Positions 32,431 to 41,923 are shown, counted from the first letter of the stretch. The stretch: 64,000 nucleotides of DNA from an uncultured Eubacteriales bacterium (GCA_934630515.1 CAKTVV010000008.1:1-64000); one strand, 5' to 3'. Made by a program: numbers and translations. Notes: generated by a model from the sequence alone, not told the origin.

Positions 32431-33528
32431 ATGCGTGTACTGATTCTGTCCGCCAACACCGGCGGAGGGCATAACTCTGCTGCTGCTGCCGTGCGGGAGG
32501 AGCTGGAGAGCCGGGGTGTAGACTGTGTGGTGGAGGATGGGCTGCGGTTTGTATCGCCGCAGTTTTCCTCCCTTGTCAGTCAGGGGCACGTCTATGTGTA
32601 CCGCCATCTGCCGGGAGCGTTCGGAAAGGTGTATGCCTATCAGGAGCACCATCGGATGACGTGGGTCTCCAATCTGCTGCGGCGGGGGGTGGAACGGGTG
32701 GCGGCTTATGTGCAGGAAAACGGCTTCACCGTCATCCTGTGCGTGCATGTATTTGCGGCGATGATGCTGACCGAGGCGCAGAAGCGGTTTGGCTTGACCG
32801 TTCCGTTCCATTTTCTGGCGACGGATTATACCTGCAGCCCCGGGGTTAACGGCTTGTCGGCACAGACGTGGTTCGTGCCGGCTGCCGACCTGCTGTCGGA
32901 ATTTGTCGCCTGCGGGATTTCCCGGGAAAAGCTGTTGGCGACCGGGATCCCGGTGAAACGGGCGTTTTACGATCCGACGGAGCGGGCGGAGGCACGCCGC
33001 CGTCTGGGATTGCCGGAGGATAAACGGATCCTGCTGCTGTGCTGCGGCAGTATGGGCTGCGGGCATATCGAGAAGGAGGTCCCGCTTTTGGACCGCCGGA
33101 TGCCGCCGCAGGTGCTGACCGTGGTGGTGTGTGGGAATAACCGGGCTTTGTATGAAAAGCTGACCAAGACGCCGGTGGACGGGGTGCAGGTGGTGGGCTT
33201 TACGCAGGAGATGCCGCTGTATATGGCAGCGGCGGATATCTGCGTGACTAAGCCGGGGGGCTTGACCTGCACAGAGCTGCTGGTTTCCGGATGCCCGGCG
33301 GTGCTGCTGCTGGCGGTGCCGGGTTGTGAATCCCGCAATCTGGATTACTTTTCCCGTACCTACGGTACGCCGGGGGCTGCCGATTGGTCGTCGGCGCTGA
33401 ATAAGGCGCTGGCATTGCTGGAGGAGCCGGAGCGGCTGCAGGAGCTGACCGGACGGCTGGCGGCGGGGCGGATCGCCGTGCCGGCGGCGGTGGCGATGAC
33501 GGAGCGCCTGTTGGCGGACGGAGAATAG
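32431..33528 (+). CDS. Glycosyltransferase, MGDG-synthase/MurG-like (GT28 type)
   Basis: 365 residues. The N-terminal MGDG-synthase-like domain opens VLILSANTGGGHNSAAAAV. The C-terminal nucleotide-sugar domain has CCGSMGCGH and the acceptor/donor signature TKPGGLTCTELLVSGCPAVLL. Family members add hexoses to diacylglycerol (UgtP-like) or act like MurG. No membrane segment is obvious, so it is probably peripheral. It begins 31 bases after tadA. The lipid substrate is inferred from family only. Confidence 0.88.
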   Translation: MRVLILSANTGGGHNSAAAAVREELESRGVDCVVEDGLRFVSPQFSSLVSQGHVYVYRHLPGAFGKVYAYQEHHRMTWVSNLLRRGVERVAAYVQENGFTVILCVHVFAAMMLTEAQKRFGLTVPFHFLATDYTCSPGVNGLSAQTWFVPAADLLSEFVACGISREKLLATGIPVKRAFYDPTERAEARRRLGLPEDKRILLLCCGSMGCGHIEKEVPLLDRRMPPQVLTVVVCGNNRALYEKLTKTPVDGVQVVGFTQEMPLYMAAADICVTKPGGLTCTELLVSGCPAVLLLAVPGCESRNLDYFSRTYGTPGAADWSSALNKALALLEEPERLQELTGRLAAGRIAVPAAVAMTERLLADGE

Positions 33529-33606
33529 CGGCAGCGGGCGGCTGCTTTCCGGATGTGCGCAATGGCGCAGCCGGGGGGCGGCTGTTTCCGCTGCTTTAGA
33601 ACTATG

Positions 33607-33643
33607 AACACGGTAAAGCGATCCGACTTTGCCGTGTTTTTTA
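33607..33643 (+). terminator. Terminator after the glycosyltransferase
   Basis: AACACGGTAAAG (33607-33618) pairs with CTTTGCCGTGTT (33627-33638), one G-T pair, followed by six T. Confidence 0.9.
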
Positions 33644-33691
33644 TGAGCGATCCCTCGGCACGACCGGGGGAATTTTTATTGCGATGGGCTA

Positions 33692-33720
33692 TTAACTTTT
33701 TCTTTGCGCCGGTTTATAAT
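33692..33720 (+). promoter_or_regulatory. Promoter of the tetR-ABC operon
   Basis: TTAACT (33692-33697) and a consensus TATAAT (33715-33720) with 17-bp spacing. The palindrome at 33719-33744 begins on the last two bases of the -10 box. Confidence 0.85.
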
Positions 33721-33744
33721 AACAGCGTTATGAAACGCTGTTAT
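33719..33744 (+). promoter_or_regulatory. Palindromic operator, probably for the adjacent TetR protein
   Basis: ATAACAGCGTT (33719-33729) and AACGCTGTTAT (33734-33744) form a perfect 11-bp inverted repeat with a 4-base spacer, covering the transcription start region. This size and place are typical for TetR-family autorepression; binding by this protein is inferred. Confidence 0.8.
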
Positions 33745-33760
33745 GAAATGAGGCGACGAA

Positions 33761-34393
33761 ATGGCAAAGCAGATTGAGGGCGTAGCGGAACGGATTTTGA
33801 CCGCCGCTCGGCAGGAATTTCTGGATAAGGGCTATGTGGACGCCTCGCTGTGTACCATTGCGGCGGCAGCCGATACCAGCACCAATTCCATCTATGTCCG
33901 CTTCGGCGACAAGGAGGGGCTGTTTTCTGCCATCGTGGAGCCGGTGCTCAGCACGATGATCGAGCGGTTCATCCGGATTCAGGAGCGGTTTCACCAGATG
34001 GCGCCCGCCGAGCAGGCGGAGCGGATGCCGAAGTATGCCGACGGCGGCACGGCGGAGCTGGTGCACTATATGTATGCCCATCTGGACGAGTTCCGACTGC
34101 TGCTGGATTTCTCCTATGGCACACGCTTTCATAATTTTGTGGATGAGCTGGTGCGCATCGAGGTGGAATATACCGATAAATACATGGAGGCAGTGGGCTA
34201 CCCCCGTACTTATGGCGGGGCGATGGCGGAGAAGCTGCTGCATATCGTGACGACCTCCCGGTTCGAGGAAATCTTCGAGGTGATCCGCCACGGAATGAGC
34301 CGGGCGGAGGCAGCCGAGTATATCGAGTTGCTGAGCCAGTATCATCGCAGTGGGTTTTTGAGGATTTTTGGGACGGGCAGTGCAGGTGCGTAA
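33761..34393 (+). CDS. TetR/AcrR family transcriptional regulator
   Basis: 210 residues. The N-terminal HTH reads ILTAARQEFLDKGYVDASLCTIAAAADTSTNSIYVRFGDKEGLF (in part), matching the TetR pattern with its YxxFxxKxxL end. The C-terminal ligand domain is variable. GAGG lies seven bases before the ATG. It is the first gene of an operon with two ABC exporter genes, the usual layout for a drug- or peptide-export repressor. A perfect palindrome overlaps its own promoter. Both transporter genes are now broken. Confidence 0.92.
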   Translation: MAKQIEGVAERILTAARQEFLDKGYVDASLCTIAAAADTSTNSIYVRFGDKEGLFSAIVEPVLSTMIERFIRIQERFHQMAPAEQAERMPKYADGGTAELVHYMYAHLDEFRLLLDFSYGTRFHNFVDELVRIEVEYTDKYMEAVGYPRTYGGAMAEKLLHIVTTSRFEEIFEVIRHGMSRAEAAEYIELLSQYHRSGFLRIFGTGSAGA

Positions 34394-34478
34394 CAACGGT
34401 GGAACAGGCTGTCGGAAGCGGCAGCCTTTCTATAAGCATGGCGGTTAGCTGCCGCTAATTCACAGGAGGTGTCGATGT

Positions 34479-36219
34479 ATGAAAGACAAAAGCCCGGTCG
34501 GGCGCATTTGGAAGCTGGGGGAGCAGGAGCATGGCAAGCTCATCACGGCGGTCGCTCTGGCGGTGGTTGGTGTTGTCTGCGGGATGGCGCCCTATTTTGC
34601 GGCGGCGCAGATACTGGTGCGGCTGCTGACAGGGGAGAGGGCGCTGGCGGCCTATGTGACGTGACTGCTGACGGCGCTGGCGGGCTATCTGCTCCGCACG
34701 GTGCTTGTATTACGGCGCACTGGGGATCTCCCATAAGGCAACCTTTAACATTCTGAAAACCATCCGGCAGCAGCTGATGCGCAAGCTGCCTCGTCTGCCG
34801 CTGGGGACGGTGCTGGACACCTCCAGCGGGCAGCTCAAAGAGACGCTGGTGGATCAGGTGGACAGCATGGAGACCACGCTGGCGCACCCGTTTCCGGAGA
34901 TGACGGCGAATATCGTGGCGCCCCTGCTGACGGTGGTGTACCTGTTTATTCTGGATTGGCGGCTGGCGCTTCTGTTGCTGGCGGTGTTTCCCGTTGCCTT
35001 TGTGTTTATGACGCTGGTGGTAGGGAATTACGCCAAGGATTACGAGGGGGCTGTGCAGGCGACCACGGCGATGAGCAGCACCATGATCGAGTACATTCAC
35101 GGCATCGAGGTCATCAAGGCGTTCAATCAGGGAAGAGCCTCCTATACCAAGCTCATCGACAAGGTGCGAGCCAATGCACAATATTACTATGACTGGATGC
35201 GCCGCAGCCAGCTGGGGATGTCCTTGGCGTACGCCTTTTTTCCGGCGCAGATGCTGACGGTGCTGCCCTTTGGCTGGTTGTTTTATATCCATGGCACACT
35301 GACGGCGGAGACCTTTGTGACAGTCATCATTCTGTCGCTGGGGATGGCGGCGCCGATCGTGGCGGTGTTCAATTTCGTGGATACACTGGCGCAGGTGGGG
35401 ACCACGGTCGCTCAGGTGGATGAGATTCTAAAGACGGAGGAGCAGGAGCACGGCACCCAGCCGGTATCCTTAACGGATCATGCCATCGAGATGAAAAATG
35501 TCTCCTTTGGATATCACGACGGTACGGAAATTCTCCATAATGTCTCTCTGTCCATCCCGCAAAAGGGGATGACAGCGCTGGTGGGTCCCTCCGGCTCCGG
35601 AAAGTCCACGCTGGCAAAGCTGATAGCAGGCTTTTGGGATGTGAAGGACGGCGTGATCACCATGGGCGGACACGACTTGAAGGAAATCCCGCTGACCGAG
35701 CTGTACGACCAGATCGCCTATGTATCGCAGGATAATTACCTGTTCGACGACACCGTGCGGGAGAATATCCGCATGGGGCGGCGGGATGCCACCGACGCCG
35801 AGGTGGAGGCGGCAGCGCATGAGGCAGGCCGCGACCGCTTTATCGCCGATCTGGAGCAGGGCTATGAGACCCGGGTGGGCGGCGGCGCCCATCTGTCCGG
35901 GGGCGAGCGGCAGCGCATCTCCATCGCCCGGGCGATGCTGAAGGACGCCCCTATCGTCATTCTGGATGAGGCGACCGCCTATATTGATCCCGAAAATGAG
36001 GCGGTCATCCAGCAGGCGGTGGCAAAGCTGGTCGCCAATAAAACGGTGATCGTGATCGCCCACCGGCTGTCCACCATCACCGATGCCGATACCATCGCCG
36101 TGGTGCAGGACGGACGGCTCGTGGCGCAGGACAAGCATGAGAGCCTATTGGAGTCCTGCCCCCTCTATTGGGAGATGTGGCAGGCGCATATCGGAGCAAA
36201 GGACGGTGACATGGAATGA
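34479..36219 (+). pseudogene. ABC exporter half-transporter, first subunit, broken
   Basis: The gene starts with AGGAGG at ATG 34479 and reads MKDKSPVGRIWKLGEQEHGK. It then hits an in-frame TGA at 34662-34664, and a one-base excess near 34704-34707 shifts the frame. The remainder (from about 34705) is intact: permease segments, then a nucleotide-binding domain with Walker A GPSGSGKSTLAKL, signature LSGGERQRISIARAML, Walker B IVILDEAT and the His in IAHRLST. Two independent lesions near the N-terminus suggest a real pseudogene. The stop overlaps the next gene's ATG. Confidence 0.88.
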
Positions 36220-37946
36220 TCGAGGCGTTTCGTAAGATCTGGCGCTTTGCCGGAAAAGAGACCGGGAATATTGATCGATCGGTAGCGGTGGGCTTTTTGA
36301 ATGCTCTGCTGCAAATGTGTCAGGTGGCGGCGATCTATTGTGTGGTGCTGGCGCTGACCAAGGGCGAGCAGGGCGGCAAAACGGCGTGGCTGGCGCTGGC
36401 TTTGGAGCTGGTCGCCGTGTTCGGCGGAGCGTTCACCGCCAGCATTTCTAAAATGCTGCAGACCCATGCGGGCTACTTTATGGCGGCGGATCGCCGGATC
36501 GCCATTGCGGACCGGCTGAAGCGTGTGCCTATGGGCTTTTTCAATGCGCACAGTCTCGGACAGATCTCCGGGGTATGCACCACGGTCATCGGGAGTATCG
36601 AAAGTATGGTGCCGATGGTGCTGGTGAATATCCTCGGCGGCCTGATCACCACGGCAGTGTTCACGCTGCTGATCCTGGCGTTCGATTGGCGCATAGGTCT
36701 GATCACGGCGGCGGGTATCCTTTTGTACCTGCTGGCGGTGTCGGCGATGGAACGGAAGTCCGTCGCCATTGCCGCCGATACGCAGCGCTCCCAGACGGCG
36801 CTTATCGAGGCGGTGCTGGAGACTGTGCAGGGCATGGGGTTCATCAAAGCCTTTAATCTTATCGGCAAGGGAGATAAAAAGCTGCAGGATGCGCTGGAAT
36901 ATAACCGCCGCAGCAATGTGGAGGTGGCGCAGCTTTTGACGCCGTATACCGCCTTGCAGGAGGCGGTGCTGCAGCTGGCGGGGGTCGGCATGATGCTGGC
37001 GGCGGTGTGGCTGTGGATCGGCGGCACGATGAAGCTTGCCCATGCGCTGATGGCGCTGGTGATGTCCTTCCTCGTGTTCAATCAGATCAAAGCCTTCGGC
37101 ATGGGGGTGTCGATGCTGCGGCTGGCGGCGGCAGCCATTGACCGCACGGTGGAGACCGAGGATATGCCGAGCATGGATGAGCAGGGGCAGGCGCTGACGC
37201 CGGCGGATCATACCATTGTGTTCGACCATGTGAGCTTTTCCTATGAGCAAAAGCCGATCCTGCAGGACATTTCCGTGACGCTGCCGGATAAGACAACGAC
37301 GGCGATCGTGGGTCCCTCCGGCAGCGGCAAGACTACCTTCTGCAGCCTGATTGCCCGGTTCTGGGATACGGACAGCGGCAGGGTGACGATCGGCGGCCAC
37401 GATGTGCGGGCATATACGCTGGAGTCGCTGATGGATCAGATCAGTATGGTGCTCCAGAATGTGTAACTGTTTGCCGATACCATCGAGAATAACATCAAAT
37501 TCGGCAATCCTGCCGCCACCCACGAGCAGGTGGTGGCGGCTGCCCGGGCGGCATGCTGTGACGATTTCATCGAGAGCTTGCCGGAGGGGTATGATACCGT
37601 CATCGGTGAGGGCGGCTCCAGCCTTTCCGGCGGTGAAAAGCAGCGCATCTCCATCGCCCGGGCGATGCTGAAAAACGTTCCAATCGTCATTCTGGACGAG
37701 GCGACGGCGAATGTGGATCCGGAAAATGAGGATCGACTGCAAAAAGCCATTGAGACGCTGACCCGGAATAAGACGATCATTCTGATTGCCCATCGGCTCA
37801 AAACCGTGCGCCACGCCGATCAGATTCTGGTGATCGACCATGGGCGCATCGTGCAGCAGGGCAGACATGAGCAGCTGCTGGCGGAGCCGGGACTTTATGC
37901 CGATTTCGTTGGCGGGAAAAAGCAGACCGTTGACTGGAAGCTGTAA
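36216..37946 (+). pseudogene. ABC exporter half-transporter, second subunit, broken by ochre stop
   Basis: Starting at ATG 36216, which overlaps the previous stop, the frame runs through six predicted membrane segments and Walker A (GPSGSGKTTFCSL). It then meets TAA at 37464-37466 in the Q-loop (SMVLQNV-stop-LFADTIENN), where Tyr is expected. Reading on in the same frame gives signature LSGGEKQRISIARAML, Walker B IVILDEATANVDPENE and IAHRLK. The truncated product would lack the signature and Walker B and could not hydrolyse ATP normally. Confidence 0.88.
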
Positions 37947-38050
37947 GGGCTTTGGTTCGGGACGCTGCTGATCGGGATCTTCGCCAGCCGGGGAAGTAAT
38001 TATGTGAATGGCCGGATCGGCAAGATCCGGGGAAAGGCAAGCGGGGAATA
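37947..38050 (+). pseudogene. Short coding remnant after the ABC pair
   Basis: In the same frame after the ABC stop, about 33 codons read GLWFGTLLIGIFASRGSNYV and end GKIRGKASGE-stop, with no start codon or ribosome-binding site. It resembles the tail of a membrane protein and may be what is left of a third transporter gene. The family is not recognisable. Confidence 0.25.
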
Positions 38051-38058
38051 AGATGGAA

Positions 38059-38092
38059 AACCGCCGGGGCTGTGGGCGCAGCTCCGGCGGTT
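38059..38092 (+). terminator. Hairpin ending the ABC operon region
   Basis: AACCGCCGGGGCTG (38059-38072) pairs with CAGCTCCGGCGGTT (38079-38092), one G-T pair. No T tract follows at once, so its termination strength is uncertain. The gap to 38212 holds no gene. Confidence 0.6.
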
Positions 38093-38211
38093 GCTATTGA
38101 TAAAAATTTTACCTGTCTTTTTACCTGTCTACTTTGCCGTTTTTGGGTGCTTTTTTGCAGCAGGTATATACGGGACGGTTGCTACGGGGTTGCTACGTAT
38201 TTTCACAATGA

Positions 38212-38258
38212 AAGACAAAAGGAAAAGCCTTGAAACCCAGTAGTTTCAAGGCTTTTCC
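38212..38258 (-). terminator. Terminator of the tRNA-Arg gene
   Basis: GGAAAAGCCTTGAAAC (38221-38236) is perfectly complementary to 38243-38258 around a six-base loop. On the minus strand it is followed by TTTTGTCTTTC. Confidence 0.9.
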
Positions 38259-38259
38259 T

Positions 38260-38336
38260 TGGCGCGCCCGAAGGGATTCGAACCCCCGACCTTTTGATTC
38301 GTAGTCAAACACTCTATCCAACTGAGCTACGAGCGC
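38260..38336 (-). tRNA. tRNA-Arg (anticodon ACG)
   Basis: The minus strand folds as a tRNA. The acceptor stem is GCGCTCG/CGGGCGC with one T-G pair. The D arm contains AGCTCAGTTGGATAGAG, and the anticodon stem TTTGA/TCAAA encloses CTACGAA, giving anticodon ACG. The T arm contains GGTTCGAATCC. Discriminator G and encoded CCA lie at the 3' end. A34 is the substrate of TadA, encoded at 31944. Confidence 0.97.
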
Positions 38337-38451
38337 ATATTGCCATCGGCAACAGGTGACATTATACTGCGTGTCCGCAGAAAAGTCAAGGGGAAAATGC
38401 AAAAAAGTTGGAAATTCGCAAAAAAGCGGCTGCTGCCGGGCGGATATCCTG

Positions 38452-38952
38452 TCAATCCTCGTATTGCGTCAGGCATCCCTGGGTGCGCATACCGGGATAT
38501 CCCCATTGGCGCAGCACCTCATACACACCCACCGCTACGGAGTTGGACAGATTCAGCGAGCGGGCCTCGTCCCGGTCGATCATCGGCAGCCGCACACAAT
38601 TGTCCGGATGGGCACGGAGCAGCTCCTCCGGTAAGCCACGGGTCTCCTTGCCAAATACCAGATAAGCGCCGTCCGGATAGGCGACCTCCGAGTGGATGTG
38701 CTTTGCCTTGGTGGAAAAATAGAAAAACGGACCGGCGTTCCGGGCGAAAAAATCCTCCAGATCTTTATAATAAGTCACATCCAGCAGCCGCCAGTAATCC
38801 AAACCGGCCCGCTTCAGCTGGCGGTCGTCGATGGTGAAGCCCAGCGGCTCGACCAGATGCAGCCGGGCGCCGGTGGCGGCGCAGGTGCGGCTGATGTTGC
38901 CGGTGTTCTGGGGTATCTCCGGCTCGACCAGCACAATATTTAACGTGGGCAT
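38452..38952 (-). CDS. trmL: tRNA (cytidine/uridine-2'-O-)-methyltransferase TrmL
   Basis: 166 residues of the SPOUT (alpha/beta knot) family. It methylates the wobble-position ribose of tRNA-Leu. It opens LNIVLVEPEIPQNTGNISRT, followed by LVFGKETRGLPEELL and the knot motif IPM-type VRLPMIDRDEARSLNLSNSV (in part). It faces the small-protein gene divergently. No further gene lies between it and the tRNA-Arg gene, so tRNA-related functions cluster here. Confidence 0.95.
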   Translation of the reverse strand: MPTLNIVLVEPEIPQNTGNISRTCAATGARLHLVEPLGFTIDDRQLKRAGLDYWRLLDVTYYKDLEDFFARNAGPFFYFSTKAKHIHSEVAYPDGAYLVFGKETRGLPEELLRAHPDNCVRLPMIDRDEARSLNLSNSVAVGVYEVLRQWGYPGMRTQGCLTQYED

Positions 38953-39069
38953 TGCCTGTTAGGACTCCTTTCCTTGCTGTATGCTCTCATTATAGCAGAA
39001 AAATACGGGAGCCGTCAATATTTTTCCTATCTCGGGGCAGACTATCCCCAGAAAGGGGGCAAGATCCAT

Positions 39070-39252
39070 ATGTGCAGTAAAACCGTAGGTGATTTCATGA
39101 AAGGCATGGGCATGGGGCTGGTGGTTGGCGGTACCGCCGGTATTATCGGCACCTGCTATATGCAGAAAAACAAAAAGGGGATCAAGCGCAACGCCGGAAA
39201 GGCGCTCCATTCCATCGGCGATCTGCTGGAGCATGTGACGGATATGTTCTGA
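39070..39252 (+). CDS. Small membrane-associated protein, unknown
   Basis: 60 residues. A Gly-rich hydrophobic segment (MGMGLVVGGTAGIIGTCYM, about residues 13-31) is followed by a basic stretch (KNKKGIKRNAGKAL) and an amphipathic tail. This resembles YtxH-like small proteins of Firmicutes, but no specific family is recognised. AAAGGGGGC lies about eight bases upstream of the ATG. A terminator follows directly, supporting a real short gene. Confidence 0.6.
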   Translation: MCSKTVGDFMKGMGMGLVVGGTAGIIGTCYMQKNKKGIKRNAGKALHSIGDLLEHVTDMF

Positions 39253-39265
39253 AGCAGCCTGCAGA

Positions 39266-39309
39266 CAGCACCCGTATCGCCGCAGAGCGGTGATGCGGGC
39301 GCTGCTTTT
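39266..39309 (+). terminator. Terminator after the small-protein gene
   Basis: Eighteen bases at 39266-39283 (CAGCACCCGTATCGCCGC) pair with 39287-39304, with several G-T pairs and a three-base loop, followed by CTTTTAT. Confidence 0.8.
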
Positions 39310-39401
39310 ATATGCGTACATAAAAAAGGTGCGACAGTTTTGCTCTGCCGCACCGGATCGAATGCTGCCCGACGAGGGAGGAAAAAGGGCAGCCGGAGGA
39401 T

Positions 39402-40650
39402 TTATTGGAATGTATAGATGCGCTGAATGACGACGGGCTTTTGTGTGGTACCCTTGATCTCGAGCTTAAGCTGATGCTCGCCTGCAGCCAGATCCTCCAA
39501 TATGATCCGCTGGGTGCCGTCGCCGTTGACGTTAAGGATCTTGCGGCGGGATTGCCCGTCCAGCGTCGCATAGATAGAGCCGCCTCTGGTCTGCCAGCAC
39601 ATCACCACGGTCCTTCCGGAAAATGCGAGATTCAGCGTAGCGGAATCGATGATCTCCAGCCCGGTATCCATCAACCCCTCCTCGGCGCCGGGGTTTGCCG
39701 TGGCAATGTCCTGTGCGCTGTAATAGGTGGGCTCCATCAGCAGATCCTGACGTCCTGCCGCCGGCATGGCGTGGGCTTTACGAGCGGTTCCGCCGGTGAG
39801 ATACTGCCGCAGGAATTTCTGTACATAGCCGGCGTAGTAGGCGTACCCCCGGTCGTTGGGGTGGACGCCGTCCTTAAAGCAGCTGTCGGCATCCGCCACC
39901 CGTGTATACAGGGCCTTGCCCACGTCCAGCACTGGCAGATGATACCGGGTCGCCACGGTGTTGAATGCGTAGATGGCGTCGGTGTCATTGGCTTTTTGTC
40001 CGGAGTCGGTGACATACACCAGCACAATATCGGCGTAAGGATTATGCTTCCGCACCATCCGCACCAGCGATTCCATATAGCGCTCGCTCTGATCCTGGGT
40101 GTAGCCCTGATATCAGATCCGGGTCATAGGGCTTGAGCAGCTGGTGCTGCACCCGGCAGGCGCCGTGCAGCGAGCCGGTGGGTGGTGAGTGCCCGCCAGC
40201 TGCCGGTGCTTTCAAAGGTGGCGCCGGTGCCGACGGTCACAGAGCCGCCGATGTAGCCGACGGTCAGCTTTTTGTTCACCGTCAGCGCATGCAGACTGTT
40301 GGACAGGGCGTCCTTTTCGGTGGCAGGGGCGGGCGTTTTGGGCAGAGCGGTCGATGGCGCTGTGGTCGTGGCGGCGTCGGAGACCGGCTTCGTGATGGTA
40401 TTTGCCCCGGTATCCCGGTTGGTCGTGGGCTTGCGGGTGGTGGGCTGACCGGGTGAGGCCGTCCCTGCGGATGATTCGTCTGTTGAAATGGTCGGCTCGG
40501 AAGTCAAGGCAGATCCCTCCTCATATGAGATCGAATTGTCCGGATAGCCTCGTTTGGAGCGGATTTTCCGCAGGCGGTCAGGCCGGTGAGGTTCAACACG
40601 CCCGCCAGGCACAGACACCATAAGCGTTTTCTGTGGTATAGCGATTTCAT
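39402..40650 (-). pseudogene. SGNH/GDSL-hydrolase lipoprotein, broken
   Basis: From ATG 40650 (AGGAGG upstream) the frame gives a lipoprotein signal, MKSLYHRKRLWCLCLAGVLN then LTAC as lipobox, and stops after about 48 codons. The body is in another frame: a Thr/Ser/Pro linker, then block I KKLTVGYIGGSVTVGTGATF. After SWRALTTH a deletion and frameshift removes the block II region. A second gap after LLKPYDPDLI, before GYTQDQSERY, removes the expected Asn-Asp block. Block V (FKDGVHPNDRGY) and a C-terminal beta domain remain. At least three lesions make a functional enzyme unlikely. Confidence 0.85.
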
Positions 40651-40702
40651 AGGACACCTCCTGCAAGTGATGATCACTATATATTCTGTGAAACCGGCGT
40701 AA

Positions 40703-40715
40703 TATTAACGTTAAC
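40703..40715 (-). promoter_or_regulatory. LacI-type palindromic operator, copy 1
   Basis: TATTAACGTTAAC with the perfect palindrome TTAACGTTAA (40705-40714) and central CG. It begins 12 bases past the -10 box of the SGNH gene promoter, where a repressor would block initiation. The same 13 bases recur at 42970-42982. The adjacent LacI protein is the likely ligand; a CcpA-type cre is an alternative. Confidence 0.75.
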
Positions 40716-40726
40716 ATCACTAAAAT

Positions 40727-40755
40727 ATCATACCGTGTATGGCAAGCTTTGTCAA
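40727..40755 (-). promoter_or_regulatory. Promoter of the SGNH-hydrolase pseudogene
   Basis: On the minus strand, TTGACA (40750-40755) and TATGAT (40727-40732) are spaced by 17 bp. The promoter looks intact although the gene is broken. Confidence 0.8.
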
Positions 40756-40827
40756 GTGTTTTTCTAAAATAATGGCTGCTCCTCAGAAAAAATGGGCAGA
40801 GTGCCCCGACCGGCTCTGCAGTCTATG

Positions 40828-40866
40828 CAAAAAACAGCCTGCACACCGGCTGCGGTGTGCAGGCTG
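40828..40866 (-). terminator. Terminator after the lacI-type gene
   Basis: CAGCCTGCACACC (40835-40847) pairs perfectly with GGTGTGCAGGCTG (40854-40866). The minus strand continues into TTTTTTGC. Confidence 0.9.
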
Positions 40867-40918
40867 CTGATGACGATACGACAGGTACGCTGTCGGCGAT
40901 CCGGAGCGGCCAATACGT

Positions 40919-41923
40919 TTATACCGATTCCCGCACGATGAGCTGCGGCTCCAGCAGCTCCCGTATAGGCTCGCTGCGCTTTTTGGGGTCATGGATACAC
41001 TCCAGCAGCCGCCGGGCGCTGATCTGTCCCAGTTCCGTTGCTCGGATGTCTACCGTGGTGAGGGAGGGATTGACGATATTGGAATCCTCTACATTGTCAT
41101 AGCCCATGATCGCCACATCCCGGGGCACATGCAGCCCGATCTCCCGCAGCGCCTTGACGGAGCCCATCGCCATGAAATCGCTGAAGGCGAACACGGCTTT
41201 CCCGTGGCAGACGGTGCCCAGATGTTTGGTGAGAGCGTATGCCTCCTCCCAAGTGGGAGCAATCTGGAACAGCTGCGCCTGCGTCTTATCAATGCCGTGA
41301 TCCGTCAGGCAGCGGATGAAGCCCCGGTAGCGGTCCTCGAAGGAGGAGATGGTGTGGGGGCCGCTGATCACGATAAATTCCGTATAGCCCTTGCTGAGCA
41401 GGTACTCGCCGGCAATGTAGCCGCCCCGTTCGTCGTCACCGGCGACCAGCGGCAGGCTCTCGCCCTTGATATACCGAGCCAGCGCAATGTAGGGGATACC
41501 GTTATTCTGCAGCATAGCCATAGTGGACTGGCTCTTGTTGGTGGGGAACAGGATCACACCGTCCATCTGATGGGAGATCATGGTGTTGACCGCCCGTTCC
41601 TCATCCTCGATGCTTTCGTTGCTGTTGAACAGGGAGATGGTATAGTTGGATTGACGGCATACCGTCTCGATCCCCTTATAAAAGCTGCCGTATACCGGGT
41701 TCTGAATGTCCGGAACGATCACGCCGATGTTATAGGAGCGGCTGGCACGCAGGGCGCTTGCCAGGATGTTTTTGCGGTAGCCCATGCGCACGGCGCTTTC
41801 CCGGATGATCTTTTTGGTATCGTCGGAGATATCCGGCATATCCCGCAGCGCCCGGGATACGGTGTTGGCAGAAAAGCCGGTCGCCAAAGCAATATCCTTG
41901 ATGGTGACGATGTTTCCTGACAT
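40919..41923 (-). CDS. LacI family transcriptional regulator
   Basis: 334 residues. The N-terminal HTH and hinge are VTIKDIALATGFSANTVSRAL and the hinge helix ILASALRASRSYNIGVIVPD (in part). It is followed by a periplasmic-binding-protein-like sugar-sensing domain (GVILFPTN, VAGDDERGGYIAGEYL, IMGYDNVEDSNIVNPSLTTVD). It sits between two broken genes, each with the same 13-bp palindrome at its promoter. It has its own strong promoter and terminator. The effector sugar is unknown. Confidence 0.95.
   Translation of the reverse strand: MSGNIVTIKDIALATGFSANTVSRALRDMPDISDDTKKIIRESAVRMGYRKNILASALRASRSYNIGVIVPDIQNPVYGSFYKGIETVCRQSNYTISLFNSNESIEDEERAVNTMISHQMDGVILFPTNKSQSTMAMLQNNGIPYIALARYIKGESLPLVAGDDERGGYIAGEYLLSKGYTEFIVISGPHTISSFEDRYRGFIRCLTDHGIDKTQAQLFQIAPTWEEAYALTKHLGTVCHGKAVFAFSDFMAMGSVKALREIGLHVPRDVAIMGYDNVEDSNIVNPSLTTVDIRATELGQISARRLLECIHDPKKRSEPIRELLEPQLIVRESV

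Noticed and set aside
34662..34664. Selenocysteine or other recoding at the TGA in the first ABC gene
   Set aside because: No selenocysteine element is evident, ABC permeases do not use it there, and a frameshift follows 40 bases later, so loss of function is simpler.
38101..38131. Direct repeat TTTTTACCTGTCT between the ABC remnant and the tRNA gene as an attachment site
   Set aside because: Two short imperfect copies (near 38107 and 38120) lie side by side, with no integrase gene and no matching copy of the tRNA end elsewhere in the window.
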